Of a stretch of 64,000 nucleotides of DNA, positions 1 to 9,277 are shown piece after piece; position 1 is the stretch's first letter, and each line of letters begins with the position of its first letter. The notes under the pieces were generated by a model. It was not told where the DNA came from, made no database searches, and was given only the letters and a program-made list of their open reading frames with translations. The position numbers were made by a program, and so were the translations under genes. The stretch is from ZC4RG30 sp046047615 (lineage in GTDB: Bacteria; Pseudomonadota; Gammaproteobacteria; Steroidobacterales; Steroidobacteraceae), in contig JBJOHO010000021.1 of NCBI GenBank assembly GCA_046047615.1, positions 1-64,000 of the forward strand. Direction: 5' to 3'.

Positions 1-2004
1 GAACGCCTCGAGCGCGTCACGGCTGCCACCGCGTGACAGGATGCTGTCGACGAACCGCTTCGCGGTGGCGGCGTCGAACACCCCGGCCTCCTCGAAGGCC
101 GCGAAGGCGTCTGCGGCCAGCACCTCCGCCCACTTGTAGCTGTAGTAGCCGGCTGCATAACCACCGGCGAAGATGTGGCCGAAGTTGTTGGGGAAGCGGT
201 TCCACTCCGGTGGCTGCACCACCGCGACCTCCGCGCGCACCTCGTTCAGGATCTCGTAGACACGGCCACCGCGGGCCGGGTCGTACTCGGCGTGCAGGCG
301 GAAATCGAACAGTGCGAACTCGACCTGCCGCAGCGTGGCCAGGCCGGCCTGGAAGCTGCGCGTGCGCAGCAGCTGGGCAATGCGGTCTTCCGGCAGCGGC
401 GCGCCAGTGTCGACGTGCGCGGTGATCTGCCGCAGCACCTGCGGCTCCCAGGCGTAGTTCTCGAGGAACTGGCTGGGCAGCTCGACGGCATCCCAGGCCA
501 CGCCATTGATGCCGGCCACGCTGGGGTAGGCCACCCGCGTCAGCATGTGGTGCAGGCCATGCCCGAACTCATGGAACAGCGTCACCACATCGTCGTGGGT
601 CAGCAGCGCGGGGCGGCCCTCGGCGCCCGGCAGCGCGTTGCAGACCAGATAGGCGACGGGCAACGCCTTGCCGGCACGCGTGGCCTTGCGGCCCACGCAG
701 TCGTCCATCCAGGCGCCGCTGCGCTTGTTCTGGCGGGCATACAGGTCGAGGTAGAAGCCACCCACCTGCTGGCCCTGCGCATCGAGCAGGTCGTAGTAGC
801 GCGCATCGGCGTGCCACAGGGCGACGTCCGTGCGCTGGCGGATCTGCACGCCAAACAGCCGGGTGATGACGCCGAACAGGCCGTCCAGCACGCGTGGCAA
901 GGGGAAGTACGCGCGCAGTTCTTCCTGCGAGATGCTGTAGCGCTCTTCCTGCAGCCGCTCGCTGTAATAGGTGATGTCCCAGGCGTCGAGCCTGCGACCG
1001 GCAAAGGCCTCCAGCTCCGCCAGTTCGCGCCCGGCGGCCGGGCGTGCCGCAGCCGCGATGCGGCGCAGGAAGGCCAGCACTTCGTCCACCGACTTGGCCA
1101 TGCGCGTGGCCAGCGCATAGGCCGCGTAGTTGGGGAAGCCCAGCAGCCCGGCCGCTTCGTGGCGCAGCCGCAGCAGGTCCTCGATGACCGCGGCATTGTC
1201 GAGCGCCGAGCGCTCCACCGCCTTGGCCGCCGCGGCAGGCGCCGGGTGGACGTCCGCATCGCCTCCGATGGCCGCAGCACGCGTGGTCCAGGCGCGATAG
1301 AAGATGCGCCGCAGGGTCGGCGAGCGCGCATCCGTGACCACCGCGACATAGGTTGGCTGGTCCAGACCCAGCACCCAACCCTCGAGGCCAGCCGCTGTGG
1401 CGCGGGCACGCGCCTGCGCCACGATGGTGGGGTTGAGGCCGTCGAGCTCACGTTCATCGGTCACGTGGTGCGTGAAGGCATCGGTGCTGTCGAGCACGTT
1501 CTCCTCGAACTTCGCGCCCAGGCGCGACAGCTCCAGCATCACGGTCTTGAAGCGCTCCTTGCGGGGGCCGTCCAACGCCACACCTGCCAGCCGGAAATCG
1601 CGCAGCGTGTGCTCGACGACGGCACGCTGCTCGGCGTCGAGCACGGCGCCCTCGCGCTCCAGCACGGCCAGGTGGGCGCGGTACAGCGGCTCGCTCTGCG
1701 CCATGTCCGTGCCATAGGCCGACAGCAGTGGCAGGCACTCGTTGTACTGCCCGCGCAATGCCTCGGAATTGAGGACGCCGTTGAGGTGGCCCACCGGTGA
1801 CCAGGTGCGCGACAGCCTGTGGCCGAGGTCCTCCAGCGGTTCCACCAGGCTGGCGAACGTGGGGCTCGGCTGCGACTCGAGCTCATGGATGCGCTTGCGG
1901 TTGTCCTCCAGCATCTGGCGGATGGCCGGGCCGACATGTTCGGGCCGGATGTCGTCGAACGCGGGCAAGGGCAGTTCGCGCAGCAGCGGGTTTGCAGTGT
2001 CCAT
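1..2004 (-). CDS. prlC: Oligopeptidase A (M3 metallopeptidase), 3' end cut by window edge
   Basis: Cytoplasmic zinc metallopeptidase of the M3 family (thimet oligopeptidase-like), which degrades short peptides including cleaved signal peptides. The minus-strand frame reads without a stop from the ATG at 2002-2004 to the window edge, giving 668 residues. The HEFGH zinc motif lies near 561-581, followed by a downstream Glu-containing helix, and the N-terminus (NPLLRELPLPAFDDIRPEHV) is typical of OpdA. The family is about 680 residues long, so only the last dozen or two are missing. It starts 31 bases from the divergent gor start, so the two promoters must lie inside each other's 5' coding sequence or be very compact. 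Assignment as OpdA rather than Dcp rests on overall look; the M3 family is certain. Confidence 0.93.
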   Translation of the reverse strand, partial: MDTANPLLRELPLPAFDDIRPEHVGPAIRQMLEDNRKRIHELESQPSPTFASLVEPLEDLGHRLSRTWSPVGHLNGVLNSEALRGQYNECLPLLSAYGTDMAQSEPLYRAHLAVLEREGAVLDAEQRAVVEHTLRDFRLAGVALDGPRKERFKTVMLELSRLGAKFEENVLDSTDAFTHHVTDERELDGLNPTIVAQARARATAAGLEGWVLGLDQPTYVAVVTDARSPTLRRIFYRAWTTRAAAIGGDADVHPAPAAAAKAVERSALDNAAVIEDLLRLRHEAAGLLGFPNYAAYALATRMAKSVDEVLAFLRRIAAAARPAAGRELAELEAFAGRRLDAWDITYYSERLQEERYSISQEELRAYFPLPRVLDGLFGVITRLFGVQIRQRTDVALWHADARYYDLLDAQGQQVGGFYLDLYARQNKRSGAWMDDCVGRKATRAGKALPVAYLVCNALPGAEGRPALLTHDDVVTLFHEFGHGLHHMLTRVAYPSVAGINGVAWDAVELPSQFLENYAWEPQVLRQITAHVDTGAPLPEDRIAQLLRTRSFQAGLATLRQVEFALFDFRLHAEYDPARGGRVYEILNEVRAEVAVVQPPEWNRFPNNFGHIFAGGYAAGYYSYKWAEVLAADAFAAFEEAGVFDAATAKRFVDSILSRGGSRDALEAF

Positions 2005-2035
2005 GCGGCGATTCTACCCGCGGTACCATGCGGAC

Positions 2036-3397
2036 ATGGACAAGCCTTACGACCTGATCGTGATCGGTGGTGGCAGCGGAGGCCTCGCAGCGGCCCAGCG
2101 CGCCGCGGAATATGGCGCGCGCGTGCTCCTCATCGAGGCGGCGCGGCTTGGCGGCACCTGCGTCAACGTCGGCTGTGTACCCAAGAAGGTGATGTGGAAC
2201 GCAGCCCAGCTGGCGCACGCACTGCACCACGCACCGGAGTATGGCTTCGACGTGCAGGCTGGCGGCCTCGACTGGGCCGCCCTCAAGCTCAAGCGCGACG
2301 CGTACATCGAGCGCCTGAACGGCATCTACGAGCGCAACCTCGGCAACCGCAAGGTGGATGTGCTGCGCGGGCATGGGCGCCTTGTCGCGCCCGGCGAGGT
2401 CGAGGTCGTGCTGCACGAGGGCAGCCGGCGGCTGAAGGCGGACCGGGTGCTGCTTGCGCCAGGCGGCCGGCCCCTGTGGCCGCGTATTCCCGGCGCGGAC
2501 CTGGGCATCGACTCCGACGGTTTCTTCGAGCTGCCGGCGCAGCCGCGGCACGTCACGATCGTCGGCGGGGGCTACATCGCGGTCGAGTTGGCCGGTGTCT
2601 TCCGTTCACTGGGATCGGCGGTCAACCTCGTGCTGCGCGGCGACAGCGTGCTGCGCGGCTTCGACGCCCTGCTTCAGGAAGGCCTGATGGAGGCGCTGCG
2701 CGACTCAGGCGTGCACGTCATGACCCGCGCGGAACCCGTGGGCCTTGCCCGCACGCCAGGTGGGCGTCTCGCCCTCGGCCTCGCCGACGGGCGTGAGTTG
2801 CCCGACCAGGACAGCGTGATCTGGGCCATCGGTCGCGAGCCGCGCCTGGACTGCGTCGAGGCGGCACTGGGTCTGGCGCTCGATGGCGATGGCTTCATCG
2901 TCACCGATGACTACCAGGAGACCAACCTGCCCGGGGTCTTCGCCATCGGCGACGTCACGGGCCGTGCCGCGCTCACACCGGTTGCCATCGCTGCAGGGCG
3001 CCGGCTCGCGGACCGCCTGTGGGGTGGCATGGCCGGTCGCAAGCTGGACTACCACACGATCGCCACCGTGGTGTTCAGCCACCCGCCGGCCGGCACCGTC
3101 GGGCTCAGCGAGGCCGAGGCGCGTCGCCGTCATGGTGACGACATGGTCAAGGTGTACACCTCCACGTTCGTCCCGATGTTCCACGCGATGACCGCCGCCA
3201 AGCCGAAGACCCGCATGAAGCTGGTCTGCACGGGCCCCGGCCAGCGCGTGGCAGGCGTGCACATCCTCGGTCCCGGTGCCGACGAGATGCTGCAGGGGTT
3301 TGCCGTGGCGGTGCGCATGGGCGCCACCAAGCAGGACTTCGACGACACTGTCGCGATCCACCCGACCAGCGCCGAGGAGCTGGTCACGATGAGGTGA
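2036..3397 (+). CDS. gor: Glutathione reductase (FAD/NADPH-dependent disulfide reductase)
   Basis: Reduces glutathione disulfide with NADPH in the cytoplasm. The 453-residue product has the N-terminal FAD-binding GGGSGGLAAA motif, the redox-active GGTCVNVGCVPKKVMW motif (two Cys four residues apart, glutathione-reductase pattern), a central NAD(P) Rossmann fold (VGGGYIAVELAGV), the FAD motif AIGDVTGRAALTPVA and the C-terminal dimer interface with the catalytic HPTSAEE histidine/glutamate. It ends in EELVTMR, as I recall for the E. coli enzyme. The ATG at 2036 was chosen because it starts directly before the FAD fold; in-frame codons further upstream lie in the divergent prlC gene. glpQ follows after three bases, so the two are probably co-transcribed. 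Confidence 0.96.
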   Translation: MDKPYDLIVIGGGSGGLAAAQRAAEYGARVLLIEAARLGGTCVNVGCVPKKVMWNAAQLAHALHHAPEYGFDVQAGGLDWAALKLKRDAYIERLNGIYERNLGNRKVDVLRGHGRLVAPGEVEVVLHEGSRRLKADRVLLAPGGRPLWPRIPGADLGIDSDGFFELPAQPRHVTIVGGGYIAVELAGVFRSLGSAVNLVLRGDSVLRGFDALLQEGLMEALRDSGVHVMTRAEPVGLARTPGGRLALGLADGRELPDQDSVIWAIGREPRLDCVEAALGLALDGDGFIVTDDYQETNLPGVFAIGDVTGRAALTPVAIAAGRRLADRLWGGMAGRKLDYHTIATVVFSHPPAGTVGLSEAEARRRHGDDMVKVYTSTFVPMFHAMTAAKPKTRMKLVCTGPGQRVAGVHILGPGADEMLQGFAVAVRMGATKQDFDDTVAIHPTSAEELVTMR

Positions 3398-3400
3398 ACC

Positions 3401-4402
3401 ATGGTCGAACCGCTGCTCATCGCGCACCGTGGCGCGAGCGGTTACCTGCCCGAGCACACTTTGCCCGCCTACCTGCTGGCCATCGACCAGGGCGCCGACT
3501 TCATCGAGCCGGACCTCGTCATGACGCGGGATGGCGTGCTCGTCGTGCGCCATGAGAACGACATCGGCGGCACCACGGATGTCGCCGCGCATCCGGAGTT
3601 CGCGTCACGGCGGCGGCGGCAACGGATCGATGGCGTCGAGGTTGACGGCTGGTTCACGGAAGACTTCACCTTCGAGGAACTGCGGCGCCTGCGGGCGCGC
3701 GAGCGGCTGCCAGACCTGCGTCCGGAGAGCGCGCGCTCCGACAACCGCTTCGCCATCCCGAGCTTTGCCGAGGTCCTGGACTTCCTCGCCGCGGTCAACG
3801 CCACGCGCCGGCGGCGCGGCCAGAACGCGGTCGGCATCTACCCCGAGACCAAGCACCCCACGCATTTCCGCCACATCGGCCTGCCGCTGGAGCCCGCGCT
3901 GCTGGCAGCCCTGCGGGACGGGTTGGGGGAGGCGCCCGTCTTCATCCAGTCCTTCGAGGTCGGCAACCTGCGCTTGCTGCGCGAGCAATGCGACCATCCG
4001 CTGGTGCAGCTCATCGACGAGACCGCCCTGCCCTGGGACCGCGAGCAGGCCCGCGATCTCGATGACGTACGGCAGCTGTTGCAGCCTGCAGGACTGCGCG
4101 ACATCGCTCGCTATGCGAGCGGTATCGGCCCGGCCAAGCGCCTCGTCGTGCCTGCAGACCCGGCCAGCGGCGGCCTGGGACCGGCGACCCGTCTGGTCGC
4201 CGACGCCCACGACCAAGGCCTCGTCGTCCACTGCTGGACCTTCCGTGCGGAAAACACCTTCCTGCCGCCGTCCCTGCGCCGCGGCGGAACGCCCCAGGCC
4301 CATGGCGACCTGATGACCGAATTGTCTGCCTGCCTTGCGGCCGGCATCGACGGCTTCTTCACCGACCAGCCGGACTATGGCCGGCTGATTGTCGCCGCCT
4401 GA
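3401..4402 (+). CDS. glpQ: Glycerophosphodiester phosphodiesterase, GlpQ-like without signal peptide
   Basis: Predicted to hydrolyse glycerophosphodiesters to glycerol 3-phosphate plus alcohol. The 333-residue protein begins directly with the catalytic core: the His of LIAHRGASGYLPEHTLPAY, the metal ligands in FIEPDLVMTRDG, the second His in VVRHEN, and the GIYPETKHP strand. These match the periplasmic GlpQ family more than the short cytoplasmic UgpQ/GdpD family. There is no signal peptide, and none can be added because the gor stop codon lies in frame six bases upstream. It therefore looks like a cytoplasmic GlpQ, unless it leaves the cell by another route. Convergent with aroE, 23 bases apart. 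Confidence 0.92.
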   Translation: MVEPLLIAHRGASGYLPEHTLPAYLLAIDQGADFIEPDLVMTRDGVLVVRHENDIGGTTDVAAHPEFASRRRRQRIDGVEVDGWFTEDFTFEELRRLRARERLPDLRPESARSDNRFAIPSFAEVLDFLAAVNATRRRRGQNAVGIYPETKHPTHFRHIGLPLEPALLAALRDGLGEAPVFIQSFEVGNLRLLREQCDHPLVQLIDETALPWDREQARDLDDVRQLLQPAGLRDIARYASGIGPAKRLVVPADPASGGLGPATRLVADAHDQGLVVHCWTFRAENTFLPPSLRRGGTPQAHGDLMTELSACLAAGIDGFFTDQPDYGRLIVAA

Positions 4403-4425
4403 GCCGCCAGGCGCCGTGGCAGCGA

Positions 4426-5280
4426 TCAGCCGCGCGCGTCGAGGGTTTCCTGCATCAGTTCGGCGCGCAGGGCCGCCAGCACCGGACCCGTGTCCGGCCG
4501 GATCCCCCGCCAGATGAAGAAGGCCTCCGCGGCCTGTTCGACCAGCATGCCCAGTCCCATGGCCGCGCGCTGGCAGCCACGCGCCTGCGCCCAGCGCACG
4601 AAAGGCGTGTCTGCCGCGCCATAGGCCATGTCGTAGCAGAAGCTGTGTGCCTCGACGATCCCCTGCGGCAGCGGCGGCACATCGCCAGCAAGGCTGGCAG
4701 CCGTGGCGTTGATCACCAGGTCGAAGGGCTCCGCGTCCAGTTCCCCGAACCCGCAGCCGGTCACGGCACCCTCGGCGGCGAACATCGCTGCGAGGTCGCG
4801 GGCCCGGTCGGCATTGCGGTTGGCAATGCACAACAGCCGTGGCTGCAGCGCCAGCAGCGGCTGTACCGCGCCGCGCGCGGCGCCGCCGGCGCCCAGCAGC
4901 AGCACGCGCCGGCCCGCGACAGCGACACCCTGGTTGTGCAGCAGGTCGCGCACCAGGCCTGCGCCATCCGTGTTGTCGCCCCCGATGCTGCCGTCCGGCA
5001 GGCAACGCAGCGTGTTCACGGCGCCCGCGCGTTCGGCGCGGGGCGAAAGGTCCGAGCAGAGTGCGGCCGCCTCCAGCTTGAACGGCATCGTCACGTTGAG
5101 GCCACGTCCGCCCCCGGCAAAAAAGGCCTGCGCCTGCGCCGTGAAGCCGGCCGGCTCCACCTCGATGCGGCCATAGACAAGCCGTTGTCCGGCCTGCCGC
5201 GCGAAGTGCTCGTGGATGAACGGCGACCGGCTGTGGGCCACGGGGAAGCCGATCACGGCATAGCGGTCGGGCGCGGTCAT
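4426..5280 (-). CDS. aroE: Shikimate dehydrogenase (NADP+)
   Basis: Fourth step of the shikimate pathway, reducing 3-dehydroshikimate to shikimate. The 284-residue protein shows the substrate motif AVIGFPVAHSRSPFIH, the catalytic lysine in NVTMPFK, the aspartate in NTDGAGL, and a Rossmann fold (LLLGAGGAARGAV) followed by NRNADRAR, whose arginines fit NADP specificity. The start was set at the ATG at 5278-5280 (TAPDRYAVIGFP); the longer open frame upstream lies in rlmJ and is not plausible. It is five bases downstream of rlmJ and ends the topA-rlmJ-aroE run. Confidence 0.95.
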   Translation of the reverse strand: MTAPDRYAVIGFPVAHSRSPFIHEHFARQAGQRLVYGRIEVEPAGFTAQAQAFFAGGGRGLNVTMPFKLEAAALCSDLSPRAERAGAVNTLRCLPDGSIGGDNTDGAGLVRDLLHNQGVAVAGRRVLLLGAGGAARGAVQPLLALQPRLLCIANRNADRARDLAAMFAAEGAVTGCGFGELDAEPFDLVINATAASLAGDVPPLPQGIVEAHSFCYDMAYGAADTPFVRWAQARGCQRAAMGLGMLVEQAAEAFFIWRGIRPDTGPVLAALRAELMQETLDARG

Positions 5281-5285
5281 GGCGT

Positions 5286-6146
5286 TCACTCCTGGACGAC
5301 CCACTGCAGGTCGCTGCCCGATCCGGGCGGTGCACCGAGCGCTTGCACCAGCGCCTGCTGCCAGGCGGATGCTTCCTGCATGAACGCCCACGGTGGGTTC
5401 ACCACCAGCAGTCCGGAACCGTTCAGCCCGGCGGCGGTGTCGCGCGGCCTCAGCCACAGTTGCAGCGCCACGGCGGGCTGCCGGATGACACGGGCCATCC
5501 GCGCCAGCCACAGGGCGGTGTCACGCTCGCGCTTGACGGGGAACCAGACGGCGTAGACGCCGGTGGGAAAACGCCGCAGCGCCTCGGGGAGTACCTGCAC
5601 GATGCGCAGCCACTCGTCCGCCGCCTCGTAAGGGGGGTCGATGAGCACCAGTGCCCGGCGTTCCGGGGGCGGCAGCAGCGCCACCAGGTGTTCATACCCG
5701 TCGCCTGCGCGGACCCTGACCGGCGCGCGGCTGGCAGAGCCCAGACTGTCCAACGCGCGCTGCAGGCGCCGCGATTCCTGTGGCTGGGCCTCGATGCACA
5801 GGCCGCGGTCCGCGGGGCGCAGGCGTGCCGCCGCCAGCAACGGCGACCCCGGATAGTGCTGGCCACCGGTGAGGCCGCGCAACTGGGCCAGCGTGGCCAG
5901 ATAGGTGTCGATGGCGGGATGGGCCGGGCGTCCGGCCTGCGACAACAGGCGCCCGACGCCCGCGCCGGCCTCGTCGCCCCGGCGTGCTTCCTCGCCTTGA
6001 AGGTCGTACAGGCCGCTGCCGGCGTGCGTGTCGAGGTAGAGGAAGGGCTTGTCCTTCAGTGCCAGAGCGTCCAGCAGCGCCAGCAGGCCGACGTGCTTGT
6101 GCACGTCGGCGAAGTTGCCGGCATGGAACGCGTGACGGTATTGCAT
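5286..6146 (-). CDS. rlmJ: 23S rRNA (adenine2030-N6)-methyltransferase RlmJ
   Basis: SAM-dependent N6-adenine methyltransferase acting on 23S rRNA A2030. The 286-residue product starts MQYRHAFHAGNFADVHKHV, the family's characteristic N-terminus, and carries THAGSGLYDL (SAM loop), the DPPYE catalytic motif and the C-terminal VVNPPWAF segment. Length fits the roughly 280-residue E. coli enzyme. The ATG at 6144-6146 is 13 bases past the topA stop, and aroE begins five bases after its own stop, so it is the middle gene of a minus-strand operon. Confidence 0.94.
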   Translation of the reverse strand: MQYRHAFHAGNFADVHKHVGLLALLDALALKDKPFLYLDTHAGSGLYDLQGEEARRGDEAGAGVGRLLSQAGRPAHPAIDTYLATLAQLRGLTGGQHYPGSPLLAAARLRPADRGLCIEAQPQESRRLQRALDSLGSASRAPVRVRAGDGYEHLVALLPPPERRALVLIDPPYEAADEWLRIVQVLPEALRRFPTGVYAVWFPVKRERDTALWLARMARVIRQPAVALQLWLRPRDTAAGLNGSGLLVVNPPWAFMQEASAWQQALVQALGAPPGSGSDLQWVVQE

Positions 6147-6159
6147 GGCGCCGAGGCCG

Positions 6160-8730
6160 TCAGCGCGCTGCAGCAACCTTGCGGGCCGGCAAGGGTGCGC
6201 CACTGGATGCCGCCGGGATCACCGCGGCACCTGCAGGCTTGGCCGCTGCAGCCTTGCGCGCGGTCTTGGCCGCGGATTTCTTGCGCGGCGCGGCTTTGGC
6301 TTTCGCCGCAGCCTTGGCCTTGGGCGCAGCCTTGGCCTTGGGCGCAGCCTTGGCTTTTGGCGCAGCCTTGGCCTTGGGTGCAGCCTTCGCGGTCTTGGCG
6401 CCGAAGCGCCCGCGTGCCGGCCGCGGTGGCGCGGCAGCCAGCAGCTCGCGGCACTCGTCGAGCGTCAGCGAGCGCGGCTCGCGTTCCTTCGGAATGCGGG
6501 CGTTGCGCGTGCCGTCGGAAATGTAGGGTCCATAGCGCCCGTTGAGCACCTGGATGCCATCGACGCCGAAGTCCTGGATGATGCGGTTGGCATCGGCCAG
6601 TGCCTTGGCCGCAACGACCTCAAGCGCACGCTCATGCGTGACGGTGTAGGGATCGTCGTCCTTCAGGGACACGTACTTGCTGCTGCCGACCTTGACGTAA
6701 GGCCCGAAGCGGCCGACGCCCACGGTCATCTTCTCGCCGTCCGGCGTCAGCCCCAGATCGCGGGGGAGTGCGAACAGCGCCAGGGCCTCGTCGAGCGTGA
6801 GCGTGTCCATCTTCTGGCCGGGCCGCAGGCCGGCGAACTTCGGCTTTTCCTCGTCGTCCTTGGTACCGGCCTGCACGAAGGGCCCGAAGCGTCCCATGCG
6901 GACCGAGACGGGGCGCCCGGACACCGGGTCGATCCCGAGGTCGCGCGCCATCGCGACCTCCTCGCGGCTGACGGTGGTGCCGACTTCATCGATGCGGCTG
7001 CTGAGCGGTTTCCAGAAGCGCTCCAGCGGCGTGGTCCAGGCCTCCTCGCCGCGGGACACGGCATCGAGCTCGTCCTCCATCGCGGCGGTGAATCCGTACT
7101 CGAAGTACTGCGTGAAATAGCGCGTGAGGAAGCGGTTGACGATCTTGCCGATGTCCGTCGCCGTGAAGCGCCGCTGGTCGATCTCGACGTACTCGCGTGC
7201 GCGCAGCGTCGAGATGATCGCGGCATAGGTGGACGGCCGGCCGATGCCGTGCTCCTCGAGCGCCTTGACCAGCGAGGCTTCGGAAAACCGCGGTGGCGGC
7301 TCGGTGAAGTGTTGTTCGCCCTTGAGGCTGGCCAGCGCCACGCGGTCGCCTTCCTTCATCGGTGGCAGCACGTGGTCTTCGTCGTCGGCAGCAGCGTCGT
7401 CCTGGCCTTCCAGGTAGACGGCGATGAAGCCCGGCTTGATGAGCGTGGAGCCGTTGGCGCGGAACAGGTGGCGGTCCCTGTCGGCGGGCCGATCGCTCGA
7501 ACTGCCACCGGCACGCAGGTCCACGGCGACCGTGTCATAGACCGCGGGGGCCATCTGGCAGGCGATGGCGCGCTTCCAGATCAACGCGTACAGGCGGAGC
7601 TGGTCGGCGTCGATGCGGCCTTCCAGTGCGGCCGGGGTGAGTTCTGCCGAAGTGGGGCGGATGGCCTCGTGGGCCTCCTGCGCGTTCTTCGACTTGGTCT
7701 TGAAGACACGCACTTCGTCGGCCAGGCCCTCGCGCCCGTACAGGTGAGCGATGGTGGCGCGGATGCCCTCGACGGCTTCGTTCGACAGCGACACCGAGTC
7801 GGTACGCATGTAGCTGATCAGACCGACGGCACCTTCGCCGAAGTCGACGCCCTCGTAGAGCTTCTGCGCCAGGCTCATGGTGCGCTGGGCGGAGAACCCG
7901 AGCTTGCGCGCGGCCTCCTGCTGCAAGGTGGAGGTGGTGAAGGGCGGCGCCGGGTGGCGGCGGCGCTGCTTGCGGTCGATGTTCTGGACCTGCAGCTGCC
8001 CGCCCGCGGCGGCCCGCAGCGTGGCCTCGGCCTCGCGCGCGGCGGCCTCGTCACGGAAGCTGAATTGCTCGACCCGTGCGCCGCGGTATTCGGCCAGCCG
8101 CAGCGGGAAGCGGGCGCCGCCGTGGTCGCCCTCGGCCTCGATCGTCCAGTATTCCTGGGCGCGGAACGCCTCGATGGCTTCGTCGCGTTCGCAGATCATG
8201 CGCAGGGCGACGCTTTGCACCCGACCGGCGGACAGGCCCGGCCGCACCTTTTTCCAGAGCAGCGGCGAGAGGTTGAAGCCCACCAGATGGTCCAGCGCGC
8301 GGCGCGCCTGCTGGGCGTTGACCAGATCGAGCGCCAGCTCCCGCGGATGGGCCACCGCCTCGCGGATGGCATTGCGGGTGATCTCGTAGAACACCACGCG
8401 GTGCACCTGCTTGCCTTCCAGGGCGCCGCGTTCGCGCAGCAGCTCGTGCAGGTGCCAGGAAATGGCCTCGCCCTCGCGATCCGGGTCGGTGGCGAGGTAG
8501 AGGGCGCCGGCTTTCTTCAGCGCGCGGGCGATGGCCTCGACGTGCTTTTCGTTGCGCTCGATGACCTGGTAGTTCATGGCGAAGCCATGCGCCGTGTCCA
8601 CTGCACCGTCACGCGGCACGAGGTCGCGCACATGGCCGTAGGAGGCGAGCACCTCGAAGTCCTTGCCCAGGTACTTCTTGATGGTCTTCGCCTTGGCGGG
8701 GGACTCGACGATGACGAGGTTCATGGCCAT
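6160..8730 (-). CDS. topA: DNA topoisomerase I with Lys/Ala-rich C-terminal tail
   Basis: Type IA topoisomerase relaxing negative supercoils. The 856-residue protein opens with the Toprim domain (LVIVESPAKAKTIKKYLG and DPDREGEAISWHL) and has the catalytic tyrosine in SYMRTDSVSLS. The C-terminal third carries Topo_C repeats (GRFGPYVKVG, GRYGPYISDG) and no Cys4 zinc fingers, unlike E. coli TopA. It ends in a basic tail of near-identical KAKAAP units encoded by an 18-base tandem repeat, then further Lys/Ala/Pro-rich sequence. Two in-frame ATGs, at 8730 and 8724, are possible starts. It follows smg, the usual neighbour, with a 22-base gap. Confidence 0.96.
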   Translation of the reverse strand: MAMNLVIVESPAKAKTIKKYLGKDFEVLASYGHVRDLVPRDGAVDTAHGFAMNYQVIERNEKHVEAIARALKKAGALYLATDPDREGEAISWHLHELLRERGALEGKQVHRVVFYEITRNAIREAVAHPRELALDLVNAQQARRALDHLVGFNLSPLLWKKVRPGLSAGRVQSVALRMICERDEAIEAFRAQEYWTIEAEGDHGGARFPLRLAEYRGARVEQFSFRDEAAAREAEATLRAAAGGQLQVQNIDRKQRRRHPAPPFTTSTLQQEAARKLGFSAQRTMSLAQKLYEGVDFGEGAVGLISYMRTDSVSLSNEAVEGIRATIAHLYGREGLADEVRVFKTKSKNAQEAHEAIRPTSAELTPAALEGRIDADQLRLYALIWKRAIACQMAPAVYDTVAVDLRAGGSSSDRPADRDRHLFRANGSTLIKPGFIAVYLEGQDDAAADDEDHVLPPMKEGDRVALASLKGEQHFTEPPPRFSEASLVKALEEHGIGRPSTYAAIISTLRAREYVEIDQRRFTATDIGKIVNRFLTRYFTQYFEYGFTAAMEDELDAVSRGEEAWTTPLERFWKPLSSRIDEVGTTVSREEVAMARDLGIDPVSGRPVSVRMGRFGPFVQAGTKDDEEKPKFAGLRPGQKMDTLTLDEALALFALPRDLGLTPDGEKMTVGVGRFGPYVKVGSSKYVSLKDDDPYTVTHERALEVVAAKALADANRIIQDFGVDGIQVLNGRYGPYISDGTRNARIPKEREPRSLTLDECRELLAAAPPRPARGRFGAKTAKAAPKAKAAPKAKAAPKAKAAPKAKAAAKAKAAPRKKSAAKTARKAAAAKPAGAAVIPAASSGAPLPARKVAAAR
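6308..6387. repeat. 18-bp tandem repeat within the topA tail
   Basis: Just over four consecutive 18-base units (plus-strand unit gcagccttggccttgggc) start at 6308, 6326, 6344 and 6362, with a partial fifth at 6380. The third and fourth copies differ by a few bases. On the coding (minus) strand each unit gives six residues of the KAKAAP type, so the repeat keeps frame. Such a repeat can gain or lose units by slippage without frameshift. Confidence 0.95.
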
Positions 8731-8752
8731 GGAGGTGTCGGTGCGCGCTGTG

Positions 8753-9259
8753 TCAGTGGGTGGTCGCGGTCTGCGCGTCAAAGACCAGGTCTTCCATGCG
8801 GGCACAGGCCTGCTCCTGCCCGGGCTGGCTGGAGAGGACCATGAACACCACCCATTTGGCTTGTTCCAGATCCAGTTCGTCGGCATCGAGCGCCAGCAGG
8901 CGGTCGATCACGATCTCGCGTTGCTGCGCGCTGAGGATGCCGGCGTGCTCGAGCGACAGCAGCATGCCGCGGCAGTCTGCCGAGAGGTGGGCAGCCTCGA
9001 CCGGCGTGAACACCCGCAAGGCCGGCGGTCCGTTGGCCGACTCCCCGGGCCCGGCGCCTGGCGGGCGCCACAGCGCCGGCCGGTTGCGCTCGCCCGCCAG
9101 GTCGGCGAGCCAGTCGAGCGCACGCTCGACATTGGCGCCGCCGAAGCCGGCGCTCTCCAGGTCGCGCACCAGCTCCTCGCGCTCGGGCACGTGTGGGCCT
9201 TCGTCCAGCATGTAGCGGTCGAAGACATAAATAAGGATGTCGAGTACGGTCCCGTCCAT
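8753..9259 (-). CDS. smg: Smg protein (DUF494)
   Basis: Small conserved protein of unknown biochemical function, found beside dprA and topA in many gammaproteobacteria. The 168-residue product shows the family pattern: VLDILIYVFDRYM at the N-terminus, the central RVFTPVEAAHLSADCRGMLLSLE block, and the C-terminal LDLEQAKWVVFMVL helix. A stretch around residues 60-80 is rich in Pro and Gly compared with E. coli Smg. Situated 18 bases after dprA on the same strand, so probably translated from the same message. The family assignment is firm; the role remains unknown. Confidence 0.93.
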   Translation of the reverse strand: MDGTVLDILIYVFDRYMLDEGPHVPEREELVRDLESAGFGGANVERALDWLADLAGERNRPALWRPPGAGPGESANGPPALRVFTPVEAAHLSADCRGMLLSLEHAGILSAQQREIVIDRLLALDADELDLEQAKWVVFMVLSSQPGQEQACARMEDLVFDAQTATTH

Positions 9260-9277
9260 CAGCGCCTGCTTGCCTGC

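Noticed and set aside
6145..8844. Long plus-strand open frame (899 codons) antisense to topA
   Set aside because: The minus strand encodes an unmistakable topoisomerase I; the antisense product has no recognisable domain and is rich in Arg/Gly/His, the typical shadow in GC-rich genes.
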